Of a stretch of 64,000 bases of DNA, positions 43,345 through 53,923 are shown one piece after another. The notes beneath the pieces are model-generated. The model ran no database searches and was not told where the DNA came from. It saw nothing but the letters and a program-made list of their open reading frames with translations. Within the stretch, counting starts at the first letter, position 1. Every line of letters begins with the position of its first letter. A program made the translations under genes and the position numbers. This DNA comes from Myxacorys californica WJT36-NPBG1. GTDB lineage: Bacteria; Cyanobacteriota; Cyanobacteriia; Leptolyngbyales; Leptolyngbyaceae. The stretch covers positions 26,066 through 90,065 of the forward strand of contig JAHHHO010000018.1 in the NCBI GenBank assembly GCA_019359315.1. The letters are read 5' to 3'.

Positions 43345-43926
43345 TTATTTTTCGGATTCTACAATTTCCTCAGGGCGTGCCCCAGCTCGCTTCGATCCCG
43401 GAGGCAAATCATGGGGCTCTAGAACTCCTTTGGGAAGATACACCAGTTCTCGCAACGGCGTCACCATCGAATCATCCGTGACCTTATAGGGCAGGCGACC
43501 TAACGCCACACTGTCAAAATTCAACTCATGACGATCGTAGGTTGACAGCTCATACTCTTCAGTCATTGACAAGCAATTGGTAGGGCAGAATTCCACGCAG
43601 TTCCCGCAGAAAATACAAATCCCAAAATCAATGCTGTAGTGATTGAGTTGTTTTTTCTTCGACTCTTTGTTAAATTCCCAATCCACCACAGGCAGGTTAA
43701 TTGGGCAGACGCGCACACACACTTCGCACGCGATACACTTGTCAAACTCAAAGTGGATACGTCCCCGGAAGCGCTCGGATGGAATCAGCTTTTCATAGGG
43801 ATATTGAACGGTTACAGGGCGACGGCGCATATGGTCAAAGGTGACAGCCAAGCCTTGACCAATATATTTACCCGCTTGAACCGCCTCTTTGGTGTAGTCA
43901 CCAACTTGTTTCAGAAACTTTAGCAT
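43345..43926 (-). CDS. ndhI: NAD(P)H-quinone oxidoreductase subunit I
   Basis: A 193-residue peripheral arm subunit with two 4Fe-4S clusters: [12 protein letters not shown] and [12 protein letters not shown]. The ATG at 43926 gives the family start [26 protein letters not shown]; a longer frame from 43995 is rejected as it overlaps ndhA. It carries electrons toward plastoquinone. It lies between ndhA and ndhG, in standard order. Confidence 0.96.
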   Translation of the reverse strand: MLKFLKQVGDYTKEAVQAGKYIGQGLAVTFDHMRRRPVTVQYPYEKLIPSERFRGRIHFEFDKCIACEVCVRVCPINLPVVDWEFNKESKKKQLNHYSIDFGICIFCGNCVEFCPTNCLSMTEEYELSTYDRHELNFDSVALGRLPYKVTDDSMVTPLRELVYLPKGVLEPHDLPPGSKRAGARPEEIVESEK

Positions 43927-43966
43927 TGTGTTCTCCGCTCTTAAGGCAAAGGGCAAGGGTTGCGAA

Positions 43967-45085
43967 TTAGCCACCAAATGCCACTGGAAAGGCAAGCTTT
44001 AAACCCGCCGTAATCAGCAAGTTCACTAGCGAAACCGGAAGCAAGAACTTCCAGCCCAAATCTAGGAGTTGATCAATGCGCACGCGAGGAACCGTCCAGC
44101 GCATTAGGATCGCAATGAAGATTAGAAAATATGCCTTTAGCAGGGTCATGCCGATCCCTAGCACTGCTGCCACCACTTGCAGCCAAGGCGTTGTCTCGCT
44201 GATATTCAAGAATCCTGCGATCGTACCAATTGGTACAAAGAATTCCCATCCGCCCAAATACAGAACCGCAAATAGCAGGGCTGAAAGGGTCAGGTTGACG
44301 TAGGAACCAATGTAAAACAAGGCAAACTTCATGCCTGAATACTCGGTTTGGTAGCCTGCTACCAGTTCTTCCTCTGCTTCTGGCAAGTCAAACGGAATTC
44401 GCTCGCATTCTGCTAAGGCTGCAATCCAAAAAATCAGAAATCCAACCGGCTGTCGCCAAATGTTCCAGCCCAAAATTCCGTAGCCCGCCTGCTGATTCAC
44501 AATGTCCACCGTGCTAAGCGAGTTAGACATCAGTACGATCGCTAACACCGACAGCGCTAGAGGCAACTCGTAGCTAATTGACTGTGCGGCGGCCCTCAGT
44601 CCGCCCAGCAGGGAGTATTTGTTGTTGGAAGCATAGCCCGACATCAGTAACCCGATCGGGACGACGCTAGAGAGCGCAATCCAGAGGAAAATGCCCATTC
44701 CCACATCGGTGATGATCATGTTCTGTCCAAACGGCACAATCAGGTAGGACAGAAACGCTGGAATGACGACGATCGCAGGCCCCAACGTGAACAGTAAGCC
44801 GTCTGCTTGGGCAGGCACTACGTCTTCTTTAAAGACGAGCTTCAGTCCATCCGCAAGCGGAGCCAAAATTCCCAAAGGGCCAATAAACTCAGGACCAATG
44901 CGCTGCTGAGCTGCCGCCGAAATTTTTCGCTCTAGCCACACCAGTGTGAAGACGCCTAGAGTCGCGCCAACTAGCATAATCAGCATCGGGAAAGGCATCC
45001 AAAGAACTTTGGCCACACCCGGAGGTAAACCAAAGCTCTTAAGGGACTCGATAAAACTTCCTTGAAGATCAATTCCTGGGTTCAT
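43967..45085 (-). CDS. ndhA: NAD(P)H-quinone oxidoreductase subunit 1
   Basis: A 372-residue NuoH-family subunit with eight or nine helices that joins the peripheral arm to the membrane arm and forms part of the quinone site. Visible landmarks: [73 protein letters not shown] (the acidic quinone-site loop) and [23 protein letters not shown] use the ATG at 45085 ([14 protein letters not shown]). It is the first gene of the cluster. Confidence 0.96.
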   Translation of the reverse strand: MNPGIDLQGSFIESLKSFGLPPGVAKVLWMPFPMLIMLVGATLGVFTLVWLERKISAAAQQRIGPEFIGPLGILAPLADGLKLVFKEDVVPAQADGLLFTLGPAIVVIPAFLSYLIVPFGQNMIITDVGMGIFLWIALSSVVPIGLLMSGYASNNKYSLLGGLRAAAQSISYELPLALSVLAIVLMSNSLSTVDIVNQQAGYGILGWNIWRQPVGFLIFWIAALAECERIPFDLPEAEEELVAGYQTEYSGMKFALFYIGSYVNLTLSALLFAVLYLGGWEFFVPIGTIAGFLNISETTPWLQVVAAVLGIGMTLLKAYFLIFIAILMRWTVPRVRIDQLLDLGWKFLLPVSLVNLLITAGLKLAFPVAFGG

Positions 45086-45456
45086 AGTTCCCATTACGCA
45101 GCAAATCTTAAGCGTTGAAGTGTCGCGAAGCCCTCACGATGAAGATTCTTAACAACCCCAACGACTATCAGTATAGCGGTCTGACGGAAACCAAACCTTT
45201 CTAAAGCATTGAATTTCTAACCTTCTTACCCACCGAAGAATTCAATCTTTAAAACTGGAAGTCGCGCCCAAAGCTTTTATCCGTACTATGCAGCGAGTAA
45301 AGTATCTAACTTACGAGTAAGCCCTACACCCCACATTTTGCATATTTCAATAAAGAAGCCCCCAGAAGCAAGATGTCTGAGGGCTGGAGTTCCTGAAAAT
45401 CGTCACGTTGATATAGTTACAAGGGAATTGAAAAACGACAAGAGGGGTCTCACCCA
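45086..45456 (-). other. 371-bp region between gltA and ndhA
   Basis: It contains the gltA terminator (45350-45386) and, nearer ndhA, AT-rich sequence that must hold the ndh promoter; I could not pick a clear -35/-10 pair. No small frame looks coding. Confidence 0.5.
45350..45386 (-). terminator. Intrinsic terminator of gltA
   Basis: On the minus strand AGCCCTCAGA pairs with TCTGGGGGCT (10 bp with one G-U pair) around a 9-base loop, followed by TCTTTATT. It lies about 70 bases past the citrate synthase stop. Confidence 0.75.
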
Positions 45457-46611
45457 TCAAGGGGTAATAAGTTTTTGTCGTTCATCGATCGGAACATAAG
45501 GTGCTGAATGTAACCCTGTATAAATTTGCGTTGGTCGAAAAATCCGATTTTCTCCCAATTGCTCCTTCCAATGGGCAAGCCAGCCAGCCGCCCGAGAAAT
45601 GGCAAATACTGGCGTGAACAGATCTGTTGGTATACCAAGCTTGCGGTAAACCAAACCGGAATAGAAATCTACGTTCGGGAAGATCCCTCGATGTCCAAGT
45701 TTTTCCTCCACCACCCGCTCTACCTCAACAGCAATGTCATAGAACTTGTCTTGGCCAAACTTCTCAAACAGTTGCTCAGCTAACTGCTGCAAAATAATCG
45801 CCCTTGGATCTTTAACTTTATAGACTCTATGCCCAAAGCCCATGATTCTCTGCTTATGCTCTAGTCGGTCTTCGAGAAACGGGCGGACGTTTTCCACCGA
45901 GCCAATCTGTTCTAGCATTTCCACCACTTCCTCGCTGGCTCCCCCATGCAGCGGACCTGCCAACGTCCCGACTGCTGAGGCAATGACAGCATAAGGGTCG
46001 GTCAGAGTGGAAGCAGTCACCATAGCCGAAAACGTGGATGCATTAATGGTGTGTTCTGCATGAAGCATGAGCGACACATCAAAAATACGGGCAGCGAAAG
46101 GATCAGGCTCTTGCTCATTCAGCATGTACAAGAAGTTTGCAGCATATCCTAAATCGTCCCTTGGCTGAACCGGATCATTGCCCTTACGCATTAATTGAAA
46201 TGCTGCCACCATCGTCGGAACTTTTGCCAAAATTCGGACGACTGCCTCTCGGATATAAGTCGGATCATCTAATGCCCGCTTTGAGTAAAACAGTCCTAAA
46301 GCAGCAGCAGACGCTTGCAAAGCATCCATCGGATGTCCGCTTTCTGGAAAGCACTTCATCATGTCCCGAATGCGGTACTTCAGGCGACGATGATACTGAA
46401 TCTCATGCTCGAACTCCGCAAGAACGTCGCGGGTCGGTAGCTCATTCCAAATTAGGAGATAAGCAGTCTCAAGAAAGGTACTTTTGGTTGCAAGTTCCTG
46501 GATGGGAATACCGCGATATTCCAGGATTCCTTTTTGCCCATCCACAAAGCTGATGCTGGATTGGGTGGCGGGAACACCTTCAAGACCTGCCCTAAATTCG
46601 CAGACAGTCAT
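45457..46611 (-). CDS. gltA: Citrate synthase
   Basis: A 384-residue citrate synthase condensing acetyl-CoA with oxaloacetate. Catalytic residues appear in LHAEHTINASTFSA (His), GPLHGGASEEV (His) and, near the C-terminus, PNVDFYSGLVYRKLGIP (Asp). RIMGFGHRVYKVKDPRA is the family signature. The shorter form and FVDGQKGILEYRGIPIQELA start place it in the cyanobacterial/Gram-positive type. It stands alone upstream of the ndh cluster with its own terminator. Confidence 0.95.
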   Translation of the reverse strand: MTVCEFRAGLEGVPATQSSISFVDGQKGILEYRGIPIQELATKSTFLETAYLLIWNELPTRDVLAEFEHEIQYHRRLKYRIRDMMKCFPESGHPMDALQASAAALGLFYSKRALDDPTYIREAVVRILAKVPTMVAAFQLMRKGNDPVQPRDDLGYAANFLYMLNEQEPDPFAARIFDVSLMLHAEHTINASTFSAMVTASTLTDPYAVIASAVGTLAGPLHGGASEEVVEMLEQIGSVENVRPFLEDRLEHKQRIMGFGHRVYKVKDPRAIILQQLAEQLFEKFGQDKFYDIAVEVERVVEEKLGHRGIFPNVDFYSGLVYRKLGIPTDLFTPVFAISRAAGWLAHWKEQLGENRIFRPTQIYTGLHSAPYVPIDERQKLITP

Positions 46612-47015
46612 TCGTTCACCGTTAATAATTGATGATTCACTGGTTAACTTATCAGATTCAGAAAAACAGTTTGTAGTGGTTCATCCGAATCCCAGGGTTA
46701 TAAATGATGAATTATTGAAACAACTTCTAGCCATTAAGCCGTAAATTAACTAGCTGCTCTAGAGTTTCGCGACGCTTTAATCGTCATAACACCTCACTAT
46801 TTCGGAATACCACATTTTGGGGATGGAAAGTACTTGTTTAAGATACAGATAAATTAAGATTTGCAGTTTTTTATAAAAGACAATATTATCAGAATAGTAA
46901 AGCTTTAAACCTTGACTAAATTGCATCTACCTAGTAGCCAACTAATTTTTCCAGCGCCTGCTACATGCTGGGAGATATGGATTGGCGCTTTTTATACACG
47001 TTCGTAAGGAGTTAT
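46612..47015 (+). other. 404-bp intergenic region between gltA and a hypothetical gene
   Basis: AT-rich sequence holding divergent promoters. A frame ending at 46744 reads VNLSDSEKQFVVVHPNPRVINDELLKQLLAIKP in its last part, which looks protein-like, but it has no start codon or ribosome site outside gltA and I do not call it a gene. Between 46850 and 46930 the sequence is almost entirely A and T. Confidence 0.4.
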
Positions 47016-47381
47016 ATGCATCACAACTATTCCCATAATAAGACGGCCCATCAGCAGAATTGGGCATCTCGAAAAACAGCAAACTCACGTCATTTACACA
47101 AACCTGTTGAAACCCAAGACCGAACCAGAACGAACCTTACTAAGCTGATCGAGTTAGATGCTCCTCTACAGACGCATACTCACTTGGTTCTGATGTACGG
47201 TCCGTTTCAAACCGAAATGGCGGCTGAAGAGGGTCAAGGCGTAGCTTCATGGATTAAAAGTTGTATTCGTCAACATGGTTTGCCTAGTCTTGTCCGGTTT
47301 GATTATCACCGCCGTGCACAAATTTTTCGTCGAGACCAGTTTCAACCTTGGTTAGAGCCGTTGATGGATCAAGCGTGCTGA
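47016..47381 (+). CDS. Hypothetical protein
   Basis: A 121-residue protein starting MHHNYSHNKTAHQQNW. The ATG at 47016 is supported by AAGGAG placed about 7 bases ahead; an earlier ATG at 46965 has none. The N-terminal third is His/Asn/Thr-rich and basic, the rest a compact domain (HLVLMYGPFQTEMAAEEGQGVASWIKS, LPSLVRFDYHRRAQIF). No membrane segment or known motif is seen. Function unknown. Confidence 0.6.
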   Translation: MHHNYSHNKTAHQQNWASRKTANSRHLHKPVETQDRTRTNLTKLIELDAPLQTHTHLVLMYGPFQTEMAAEEGQGVASWIKSCIRQHGLPSLVRFDYHRRAQIFRRDQFQPWLEPLMDQAC

Positions 47382-47572
47382 CGACGAGAAACACTGCTGA
47401 GAATGGTTAATCCTTCATAAACGCAGTTTGGGCAGAAGGGTTAGAGGATTGGAACCTCTGTTTGCGACTAGCTATGTTTTAAGAGCTTTCTCTAAAGTGC
47501 AGGATCGGACATCACAACACAACTTTCTAATCCGATAGAGTGGATTGGTTAGAACTGCGAGTGGGTTAGATC

Positions 47573-48862
47573 ATGACTTCTCAAAATTACGAGTTGCTGC
47601 TACGACGCTGCAAGCTTCTATCGGCGCCCGATCGTACTGAAATTGTAGATATTGCAATTAGCGCAGGGCGCACCGCAAATGGTTCCGTTTCCCGAACGAT
47701 TGCCGCGATCGCGCCGCACATTGACGGTACAGCCTCGATCGAACTCGATGTTCAAAATCAGCTTGTCAGCCCTCCGTTTGTCGAGTCTCACATTCACCTC
47801 GACTCTGCCCTCACTGCTGGGGAGCCGCGTTGGAATGAGAGCGGCACTCTGTTTGAGGGCATCGAGATTTGGCGCGATCGCAAGCAAACTCTCTCACTCG
47901 AGGACGTGAAGCAGAGGGCAATCGCAACGCTGAAGCAGCAGGCCGCACAAGGGGTGCTGTTTGTGCGCAGTCATGCCGATGTCAGCGAAGCGAGCTTAAC
48001 AGCGCTGCAAGCGCTGCTAGAGGTGCGTGAGGACGTAAAAGACTGGCTGACTCTGCAAGTGGTGGCGTTTCCGCAAGATGGCATCTACGGAAGTCCGAAA
48101 AACCAAGACTTGATGGAAGAAGCGCTCAAAATGGGCGTAGATGTGATCGGCGGCATTCCTCACTATGAGTTAACGCGAGAAGACGGCGTTAACTCAGTGC
48201 ATCGGATCTTTGAATGGGCAGAGCAGTACGATCGCTTAATTGACATTCATTGCGACGAAATTGATGATGATCAGTCAAGATTTTTAGAAGTGGTCGCCGC
48301 GTCCGCCATCCGTTGTGGAATGGGGTCACGAGTTACCGCTAGTCACACGACGGCATTTGGCTCCTACAACAACGCTTATGCCTTCAAATTGCTCGGATTT
48401 CTTCAGCGCACCCAACTTAACTTCATTGCCAATCCGTTAATTAACATCACTCTGCAAGGACGCACCGATACTTATCCCAAACGACGAGGGGTAACCCGTG
48501 TCAAAGAACTTTGGCAGCAGGGCATCAACGTTAGCTTAGGACATGACTGCATTCAAGATCCTTGGTACTCACTGGGAACAGGCAACATGTTAGACGTTGC
48601 ATCAATGGCAGTTCATGTGTGTCAGATGACAGGAATGGCAGAGATTGACGCCTGCTATAACATGGTGACTTGGAACGGAGCCAAAACTCTGAACCTAGAA
48701 GAGTATGGAATTGCCGTGGGCAAGCCTGCCAATTTGATTGTCTTAGATGCCAACGATCGCTATGACGCAATTCGTCGTCGCGCGACTGTTCGATATGTAA
48801 TTTCTCAAGGCAAGCTACTTGCTAAAACCAGTCCAGCAGAAGTGACCTGGCAAGCAACCTAG
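47573..48862 (+). CDS. codA: Cytosine deaminase (CodA-type amidohydrolase)
   Basis: A 429-residue amidohydrolase-superfamily enzyme that converts cytosine to uracil in pyrimidine salvage. Metal and catalytic residues are in place: HxH in SHIHLDSAL (His73, His75), IDIHCDEIDDDQSR (His226 and the catalytic Glu229), ASHTTAF and GHDCIQDPW (Asp325). The C-terminal YGIAVGKPANLIVLDA segment closes the small beta domain. Related isocytosine or creatinine deaminases cannot be fully excluded. It is followed by purC 77 bases later on the same strand. Confidence 0.85.
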   Translation: MTSQNYELLLRRCKLLSAPDRTEIVDIAISAGRTANGSVSRTIAAIAPHIDGTASIELDVQNQLVSPPFVESHIHLDSALTAGEPRWNESGTLFEGIEIWRDRKQTLSLEDVKQRAIATLKQQAAQGVLFVRSHADVSEASLTALQALLEVREDVKDWLTLQVVAFPQDGIYGSPKNQDLMEEALKMGVDVIGGIPHYELTREDGVNSVHRIFEWAEQYDRLIDIHCDEIDDDQSRFLEVVAASAIRCGMGSRVTASHTTAFGSYNNAYAFKLLGFLQRTQLNFIANPLINITLQGRTDTYPKRRGVTRVKELWQQGINVSLGHDCIQDPWYSLGTGNMLDVASMAVHVCQMTGMAEIDACYNMVTWNGAKTLNLEEYGIAVGKPANLIVLDANDRYDAIRRRATVRYVISQGKLLAKTSPAEVTWQAT

Positions 48863-48939
48863 CTTCTGCGGTTTGCTTCCAAGTTAAAATAACTCAGTCC
48901 CTTTGCGAGTTGTTTCGCAAGTTACTAAAACCGCACACT

Positions 48940-49692
48940 ATGGCTGTTGGTCAAAAGCTCTACGAAGGCAAAGCTAAAATTCTCTACGCTACAGAAGATC
49001 CTAATATTCTCCTAACGCACTTCAAGGACGATGCAACAGCGTTTAATGCCCAAAAAAAAGGCAGCATCACCGGAAAAGGCGAGTTTAACTGTGCGATTTC
49101 AACTCATTTGTTTAAGTTGATGGAGGCGAACGGCATTCCAACGCATTTTATCGATCGTACGTTCCCTAATGAGATGCGCGTCAAATCTGTAAAGATTTTG
49201 CCGTTAGAGGTCGTTGTCAGGAACATTGCTGCCGGGAGTCTCTGTCAACAAACAGGATTGAAGCTAGGAACGATTCTGACCCCTCCCTTAGTAGAGTTTT
49301 ATTACAAAAACGATGAACTTGGCGATCCATTGTTAACTTTCGACCGTCTACGAGTCCTTGATCTAGCTACCCCGGATCAAGTAGATCAATTAATAGAACT
49401 AGCGTCGCGGATCAATCAGATTCTGACGGACTTTTTTCAGCAGTGTGGCATCACCCTCGTAGACTTTAAGTTGGAATTTGGCTGCGTTTCCTCGGTTGGT
49501 CAAAGTGCTAATCACACGGGTCAAATTATTCTGGCAGATGAGATTAGCCCAGATACCTGTCGGTTGTGGAACCAGGCGGAATCCGATCCCAACAAGCGGG
49601 TGATGGACAAAGATCGATTTCGGCGAGACTTGGGCAACGTCGAGGATGCCTATCGTCAGGTAATGGAACGGGTGCTGCAACAGACTATATGA
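48940..49692 (+). CDS. purC: Phosphoribosylaminoimidazole-succinocarboxamide synthase
   Basis: A 250-residue SAICAR synthase of de novo purine synthesis, joining CAIR with aspartate using ATP. The start at 48940 (AVGQKLYEGKAKILYAT) is the family start. Motifs include the ATP-site KGSITGKGEFNCAIS, PLEVVVRNIAAGSL (the signature), LVDFKLEFG and ILADEISPDTCRLW. The longer frame from 48910 only adds a leader. The gene lies ahead of the Omp85 gene, separated by about 150 bases. Confidence 0.96.
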   Translation: MAVGQKLYEGKAKILYATEDPNILLTHFKDDATAFNAQKKGSITGKGEFNCAISTHLFKLMEANGIPTHFIDRTFPNEMRVKSVKILPLEVVVRNIAAGSLCQQTGLKLGTILTPPLVEFYYKNDELGDPLLTFDRLRVLDLATPDQVDQLIELASRINQILTDFFQQCGITLVDFKLEFGCVSSVGQSANHTGQIILADEISPDTCRLWNQAESDPNKRVMDKDRFRRDLGNVEDAYRQVMERVLQQTI

Positions 49693-49848
49693 GTGCTAGA
49701 AGAATTCCTGGCACTCATAACCGAGGATTGATACCCATGATGCGGTAGAATTTCACAGTTCTGTCAGGATCGGGACTGTTTCTTACTATCGTGATGTAGA
49801 GTCTGCTTTGTGCAGAGGTCTGAGGACGTGCGAAATACTGTGAACAAA

Positions 49849-52296
49849 ATGCGTTTATCTCCTGCTTTAATGGCAGCCCTTTCGATTGCGGCGATCAGTT
49901 GCGCGACTTCTGCTAACGCCCAAACTTCTAAAGCTTCAGCCAAATCAGCGACGAGTTCAGCCCGCTCGGTTGTGGTGAATTCTGTCGCTTCCACAGAGCT
50001 AAAGCGTGCCGTAGCCCAATCGGATCTTAAGCTGAAACCACTCTCAAAAGACGTTGTGGTAGAGACGATTCCCGTTTCAAAGCGGGCAGCCGTTGCTCCG
50101 TTACCCCAACCGGTTTCTCGAACCTCGCCTCAGGCGAAAGCTGTGGAAGTGGCACAAGGCGGCTCGATCGAGCAGGAAACACCGAACCGAATTCAAGTTG
50201 ATCCGCTCAATCCATCTCAACCGGCTCCGTCGCCAACGCCGCAACCCACTATTCCTGCCGCACCCACGGAGCCAGCCAATCCGGTTTTGCCCCCTCAACC
50301 TGCCACTCCTCCGTCTGGGACTCAAATTACCCCTGCTCCTGGAGTTCAGACCTCTCCAAGTCCGGTTGCTCCCCCAGAAACAACGCCGACCGATCCGTCC
50401 GTTACGCCACCTGCCACTCAGCCCGGTCAGCCTGCTCAACCTAGTCAACCGGAGCAGAATGCTGAACCGGAACCCCAGGTTTTGGTCAGTGAAGTGCTGG
50501 TCGTAGGTGCAAATGAAGAACTACAAGCTGAAGTTTACCGGGTGATTCGGACTCAGCCTGGACAAACAACGACACGATCGCAGCTTCAAGAAGATATCAA
50601 TGCGGTCTTTGCAACAGGCTTTTTCTCGAACGTGAGAGCAAACCCGACCGATACCCCACTTGGGGTACGAGTCACTTTTGATGTCACGCCAAATCCGCCA
50701 CTGCGATCGGTTCAAGTAGAAGGGGGCCGAGTGCTTCCATCCAAAGTCGTTCAAGATATTTTCAGTCCGCAGTATGGCAAAATTCTCAACCTACGCGATC
50801 TGCAAAACGGCATTCAGGAACTTAACAAGTGGTATCAGAGCAATGGCTATGTTCTGGCACAAGTTGTAGACGCGCCGAGAGTCAATCCTGATGGCAACGT
50901 TACCTTGCAAGTCGCTGAAGGAGAAGTCGAAGCGCTGCAAGTCCAGTTCATTAACAAGGAAGGTCAAACCCAAGACGGGAAGGGCAATCCGATTCGGGGA
51001 CGGACGCGCCCGTTTATCGTCACCCGCGAGTTTCAACTAAAGCCGGGGGATGTCTTTAACCGCAACACGGCAGAACGTGACCTACAGCGTGCGTTTGGTC
51101 TCGGCATTTTTGAAGATATCAAGCTCTCCCTGCAACCAGGACAAGATCCTCGGAAAGTTGTTGTAGTCGCAAATGTTGTCGAGCGCAACACTGGAAACTT
51201 TGGAGTTGCAGGTGGCTTTAGCTCGGCGAGCGGCTTGTTTGGTAGCGTCAGCTTTGGACAGCAAAACTTTGGGGGCAACAACCAAAAACTGAATGCCGAA
51301 GTTCAGATTGGTCAGCGCGATCAACAGTTTGACCTGAGTTTTACCGACCCCTGGATTGCAGGCGATCCGTATCGCACCTCCTACACCGCTAACCTATTCC
51401 GTCGCAGAACCATTTCGCTGATTTTTGAGGGTGGCGATCCGGAAATTGAGTTGCCGAATGGCGATCGCCCTCGCATCGTTCGCACGGGGGGCGGCATTAG
51501 CTTTAGCCGTCCGCTCTCGAAAAATCCCTATGAGCGCTCAGAGTGGAATGCGTCTCTTGGCTTGCAGTATCAGCGGGTGTCGGTGCGCGATGCCGATGGC
51601 AAACTCAGTAATCGCGATGAACTGGGCAATCTGTTGAGCTTTGATCCGTCTGGTAAAGATGATTTGTTTACGGCTCAACTCGCGTTTGTGCGCGATCGCC
51701 GTAATGATTTTCTCCAACCCACCAGCGGATCCCTGCTGCGATTTAGCACAGAACAATCGGTTCCCGTCGGATCGGGCAGTATTTTCTTCAATCGCCTCCG
51801 AGGAAGCTACAGCTTCTACATTCCAACTCGACTGCTGAAAATTTCACCCGGATGTCGTGACCAGAAACCTAGAATTGGAGAGGAACCAAACCGCGAAGGT
51901 TGCCCGCAAGCCTTTGCCTTCAACGTGCAAGGCGGAACGGTATTAGGCGATATTCCTCCCTATGAAGCCTTCCCGCTCGGTGGTACGAACTCGGTGCGTG
52001 GTTATGATGAAGGAGATGTAGGTAGCGGTAAGAGCTATTTGCAAGCTACTGCCGAATATCGCTTCCCGCTATTCTCGATTATTTCGGGTGCGCTGTTTGT
52101 TGATGCGGCCACTGATTTGGGAACTGGAGACAATGTTCCAGGTAACCCGGCGGGGGTACGAGGAAAGCCAGGAAGCGGACTCGGTTATGGCGTGGGAATT
52201 CGCGTTAGATCGCCTCTCGGTCCGATCCGGATTGACTTTGGTATCAACGATCAAGGCGGTAACAACATCCGGTTTGGATTTGGAGAACGATTCTAA
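49849..52296 (+). CDS. Omp85/BamA-family outer membrane protein
   Basis: About 815 residues from the ATG at 49849; GTG codons at 49840 and 49828 are alternatives. A signal peptide (MRLSPALMAALSIAAISCATSANAQ) is followed by a long Pro/Gln/Thr-rich segment (about 75-205), three POTRA-like domains (from VLVSEVLVVGANEELQAEV to about 460) and a C-terminal barrel ending in GERF, the terminal Phe being the assembly signal. The barrel has GYDEGDVGSGKSY, the VRGY-type lid motif. It inserts outer-membrane proteins and is the cyanobacterial relative of chloroplast Toc75. Its stop directly abuts the lpxC ATG. Confidence 0.93.
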   Translation: MRLSPALMAALSIAAISCATSANAQTSKASAKSATSSARSVVVNSVASTELKRAVAQSDLKLKPLSKDVVVETIPVSKRAAVAPLPQPVSRTSPQAKAVEVAQGGSIEQETPNRIQVDPLNPSQPAPSPTPQPTIPAAPTEPANPVLPPQPATPPSGTQITPAPGVQTSPSPVAPPETTPTDPSVTPPATQPGQPAQPSQPEQNAEPEPQVLVSEVLVVGANEELQAEVYRVIRTQPGQTTTRSQLQEDINAVFATGFFSNVRANPTDTPLGVRVTFDVTPNPPLRSVQVEGGRVLPSKVVQDIFSPQYGKILNLRDLQNGIQELNKWYQSNGYVLAQVVDAPRVNPDGNVTLQVAEGEVEALQVQFINKEGQTQDGKGNPIRGRTRPFIVTREFQLKPGDVFNRNTAERDLQRAFGLGIFEDIKLSLQPGQDPRKVVVVANVVERNTGNFGVAGGFSSASGLFGSVSFGQQNFGGNNQKLNAEVQIGQRDQQFDLSFTDPWIAGDPYRTSYTANLFRRRTISLIFEGGDPEIELPNGDRPRIVRTGGGISFSRPLSKNPYERSEWNASLGLQYQRVSVRDADGKLSNRDELGNLLSFDPSGKDDLFTAQLAFVRDRRNDFLQPTSGSLLRFSTEQSVPVGSGSIFFNRLRGSYSFYIPTRLLKISPGCRDQKPRIGEEPNREGCPQAFAFNVQGGTVLGDIPPYEAFPLGGTNSVRGYDEGDVGSGKSYLQATAEYRFPLFSIISGALFVDAATDLGTGDNVPGNPAGVRGKPGSGLGYGVGIRVRSPLGPIRIDFGINDQGGNNIRFGFGERF

Positions 52297-53181
52297 ATGA
52301 ACGATCGTCGTCAAGGTCTCAGCGTTGCCCAAGCAGAATCTGCCTCTGAGACTCGCCAGTGTACCTTGGCGTCCAGCTTCTCGCGATCGGGCGTGGGACT
52401 TCATAGCGGTGTAATGGCTCATGTGCGAGTGCTGCCTGCCGAACCCGGACGAGGACGCTACTTTGTCCGAGTCGATCTGCCTGATGCGCCTGAAGTTTTG
52501 GCAAAGGGTGAGGCGGTCAATCCCACTCTGCTTTCGACAGAGTTGGTGAGCGGCGAGGCCCGAGTTCGGACTGTGGAGCATTTGCTCGCCTCGCTTTCAG
52601 CACTGGGAGTCGATAACGCCCGGATTGAAATTGATGGAGCGGAAGTGCCGTTGCTCGACGGGTCGGCGAAAGAGTGGACGATCGCGATCGCAGATGCAGG
52701 CATTGTTTCTCAATCCGCTCCGCGCTCCACACTCACGCTTACAGAACCAATTTGGATTCGAGAGGACGATGCTTTTGTTGCCGCCCTGCCTGCGCCAGAA
52801 TTGCGATTTACCTATGGCATTGATTTTGAAGTGAGCGCGATCGGCAATCAGTGGTACAGTTGGTCACCCCAGCAATCCTTGTTTGAAACAGATATTGCCC
52901 CCGCCCGCACCTTTGGATTAGCCCATCAGGTTGAACAGTTGCGGGCAAATGGTTTAATTAAAGGCGGCTCGCTTGAAAACGCCTTGGTTTGCAGCTCAGA
53001 AGGATGGATCAATCCGCCTCTGCGATTTGCAAATGAGCCAGTTCGCCATAAACTGCTAGATCTCATTGGGGATTTAAGTTTGTTGGGAGCGTTTCCAACG
53101 GCTCATTTTCTTGCCTATAAAGCAAGCCATCGTTTGCACACTCAACTCGTTCGTCATATTCTTGCAATACGTCCTTCGTAA
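52297..53181 (+). CDS. lpxC: UDP-3-O-acyl-N-acetylglucosamine deacetylase
   Basis: A 294-residue zinc deacetylase catalysing the committed step of lipid A synthesis. Visible residues: the zinc His in [22 protein letters not shown], the EVPLLDGSA motif, and the second zinc site [14 protein letters not shown] (His and Asp), with a late His in [10 protein letters not shown]. It starts at the base after the Omp85 stop, so translation is likely coupled. It begins the lpxC-fabZ-lpxA-lpxB block. Confidence 0.95.
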   Translation: MNDRRQGLSVAQAESASETRQCTLASSFSRSGVGLHSGVMAHVRVLPAEPGRGRYFVRVDLPDAPEVLAKGEAVNPTLLSTELVSGEARVRTVEHLLASLSALGVDNARIEIDGAEVPLLDGSAKEWTIAIADAGIVSQSAPRSTLTLTEPIWIREDDAFVAALPAPELRFTYGIDFEVSAIGNQWYSWSPQQSLFETDIAPARTFGLAHQVEQLRANGLIKGGSLENALVCSSEGWINPPLRFANEPVRHKLLDLIGDLSLLGAFPTAHFLAYKASHRLHTQLVRHILAIRPS

Positions 53182-53220
53182 CTAACGAACGACGGCTCTT
53201 GATTTTTAACCCCAAACCTC

Positions 53221-53721
53221 ATGTCAACCCTGCTCGAAACCCATGCGTCTGTAGAAAATCTCGCAGCTGAGAGTGCTTCTGAGACGAAGACAACATTTAC
53301 GCTTGAAGAAATTCATCAACTGCTACCTCATCGCTACCCGTTTGCACTGGTCGATCGCATCATTGATTTTGTGCCTGGCAAACTGGCGGTTGGAATTAAG
53401 AATGTCACGTTTAATGAACCTCAGTTTCAGGGGCATTTTCCGGGGCGTCCGATTATGCCAGGAGTGCTAATCGTTGAGGCAATGGCGCAAGTTGGCGGAG
53501 TCGTGCTGACGCAGATGGCGGGCGTTCAGGACGGATTGTTTATGTTTGCCGGAATTGATGGTGTCCGGTTTCGCCGTCCGGTTGTGCCAGGTGATCAACT
53601 GGTAATGACGGTGGAACTGTTGTCGGTGAAGGGTCGTCGATTTGGGAAGATGCGCGGTCGTGCGGAAGTTGACGGTCAGCTTGCATGCTCGGGTGATCTA
53701 ATGTTTGCCTTGGTAGATTAA
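53221..53721 (+). CDS. fabZ: 3-hydroxyacyl-[acyl-carrier-protein] dehydratase
   Basis: A 166-residue hot-dog fold dehydratase of fatty acid elongation. The active site is [13 protein letters not shown] (catalytic His) and [19 protein letters not shown] (catalytic Glu). [19 protein letters not shown] closes the fold. It provides acyl chains to both membrane lipid and lipid A, and its place between lpxC and lpxA is conserved in cyanobacteria. Confidence 0.96.
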   Translation: MSTLLETHASVENLAAESASETKTTFTLEEIHQLLPHRYPFALVDRIIDFVPGKLAVGIKNVTFNEPQFQGHFPGRPIMPGVLIVEAMAQVGGVVLTQMAGVQDGLFMFAGIDGVRFRRPVVPGDQLVMTVELLSVKGRRFGKMRGRAEVDGQLACSGDLMFALVD

Positions 53722-53923
53722 AATACGGACGATTGTTCGGGTTGTAATCTAGCGTTGTTGGATGTTCCCGTTTCAACTTGATCGGTGTAGACGCGATTAA
53801 CGCCGGGTGAAACTTCAAAGAAACTGGCTCTGCCAAGTTTCAAAGGGTTCGCCAGGCGAAATCTGAGAACGCATCGCGTCTTTTACATTGCTGCGCTCTT
53901 TCCCCCCTGTTTCTACCTCTGAT

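Noticed and set aside
46484..46744. 86-codon plus-strand ORF overlapping the start of gltA
   Set aside because: Most of it is antisense to gltA. Its last 30 codons look protein-like but there is no independent start.
47440..47460. tRNA-like or terminator-like hairpin AGAGG...CCTCT
   Set aside because: The stem is short, there is no T-run, and no tRNA arms can be built around it.
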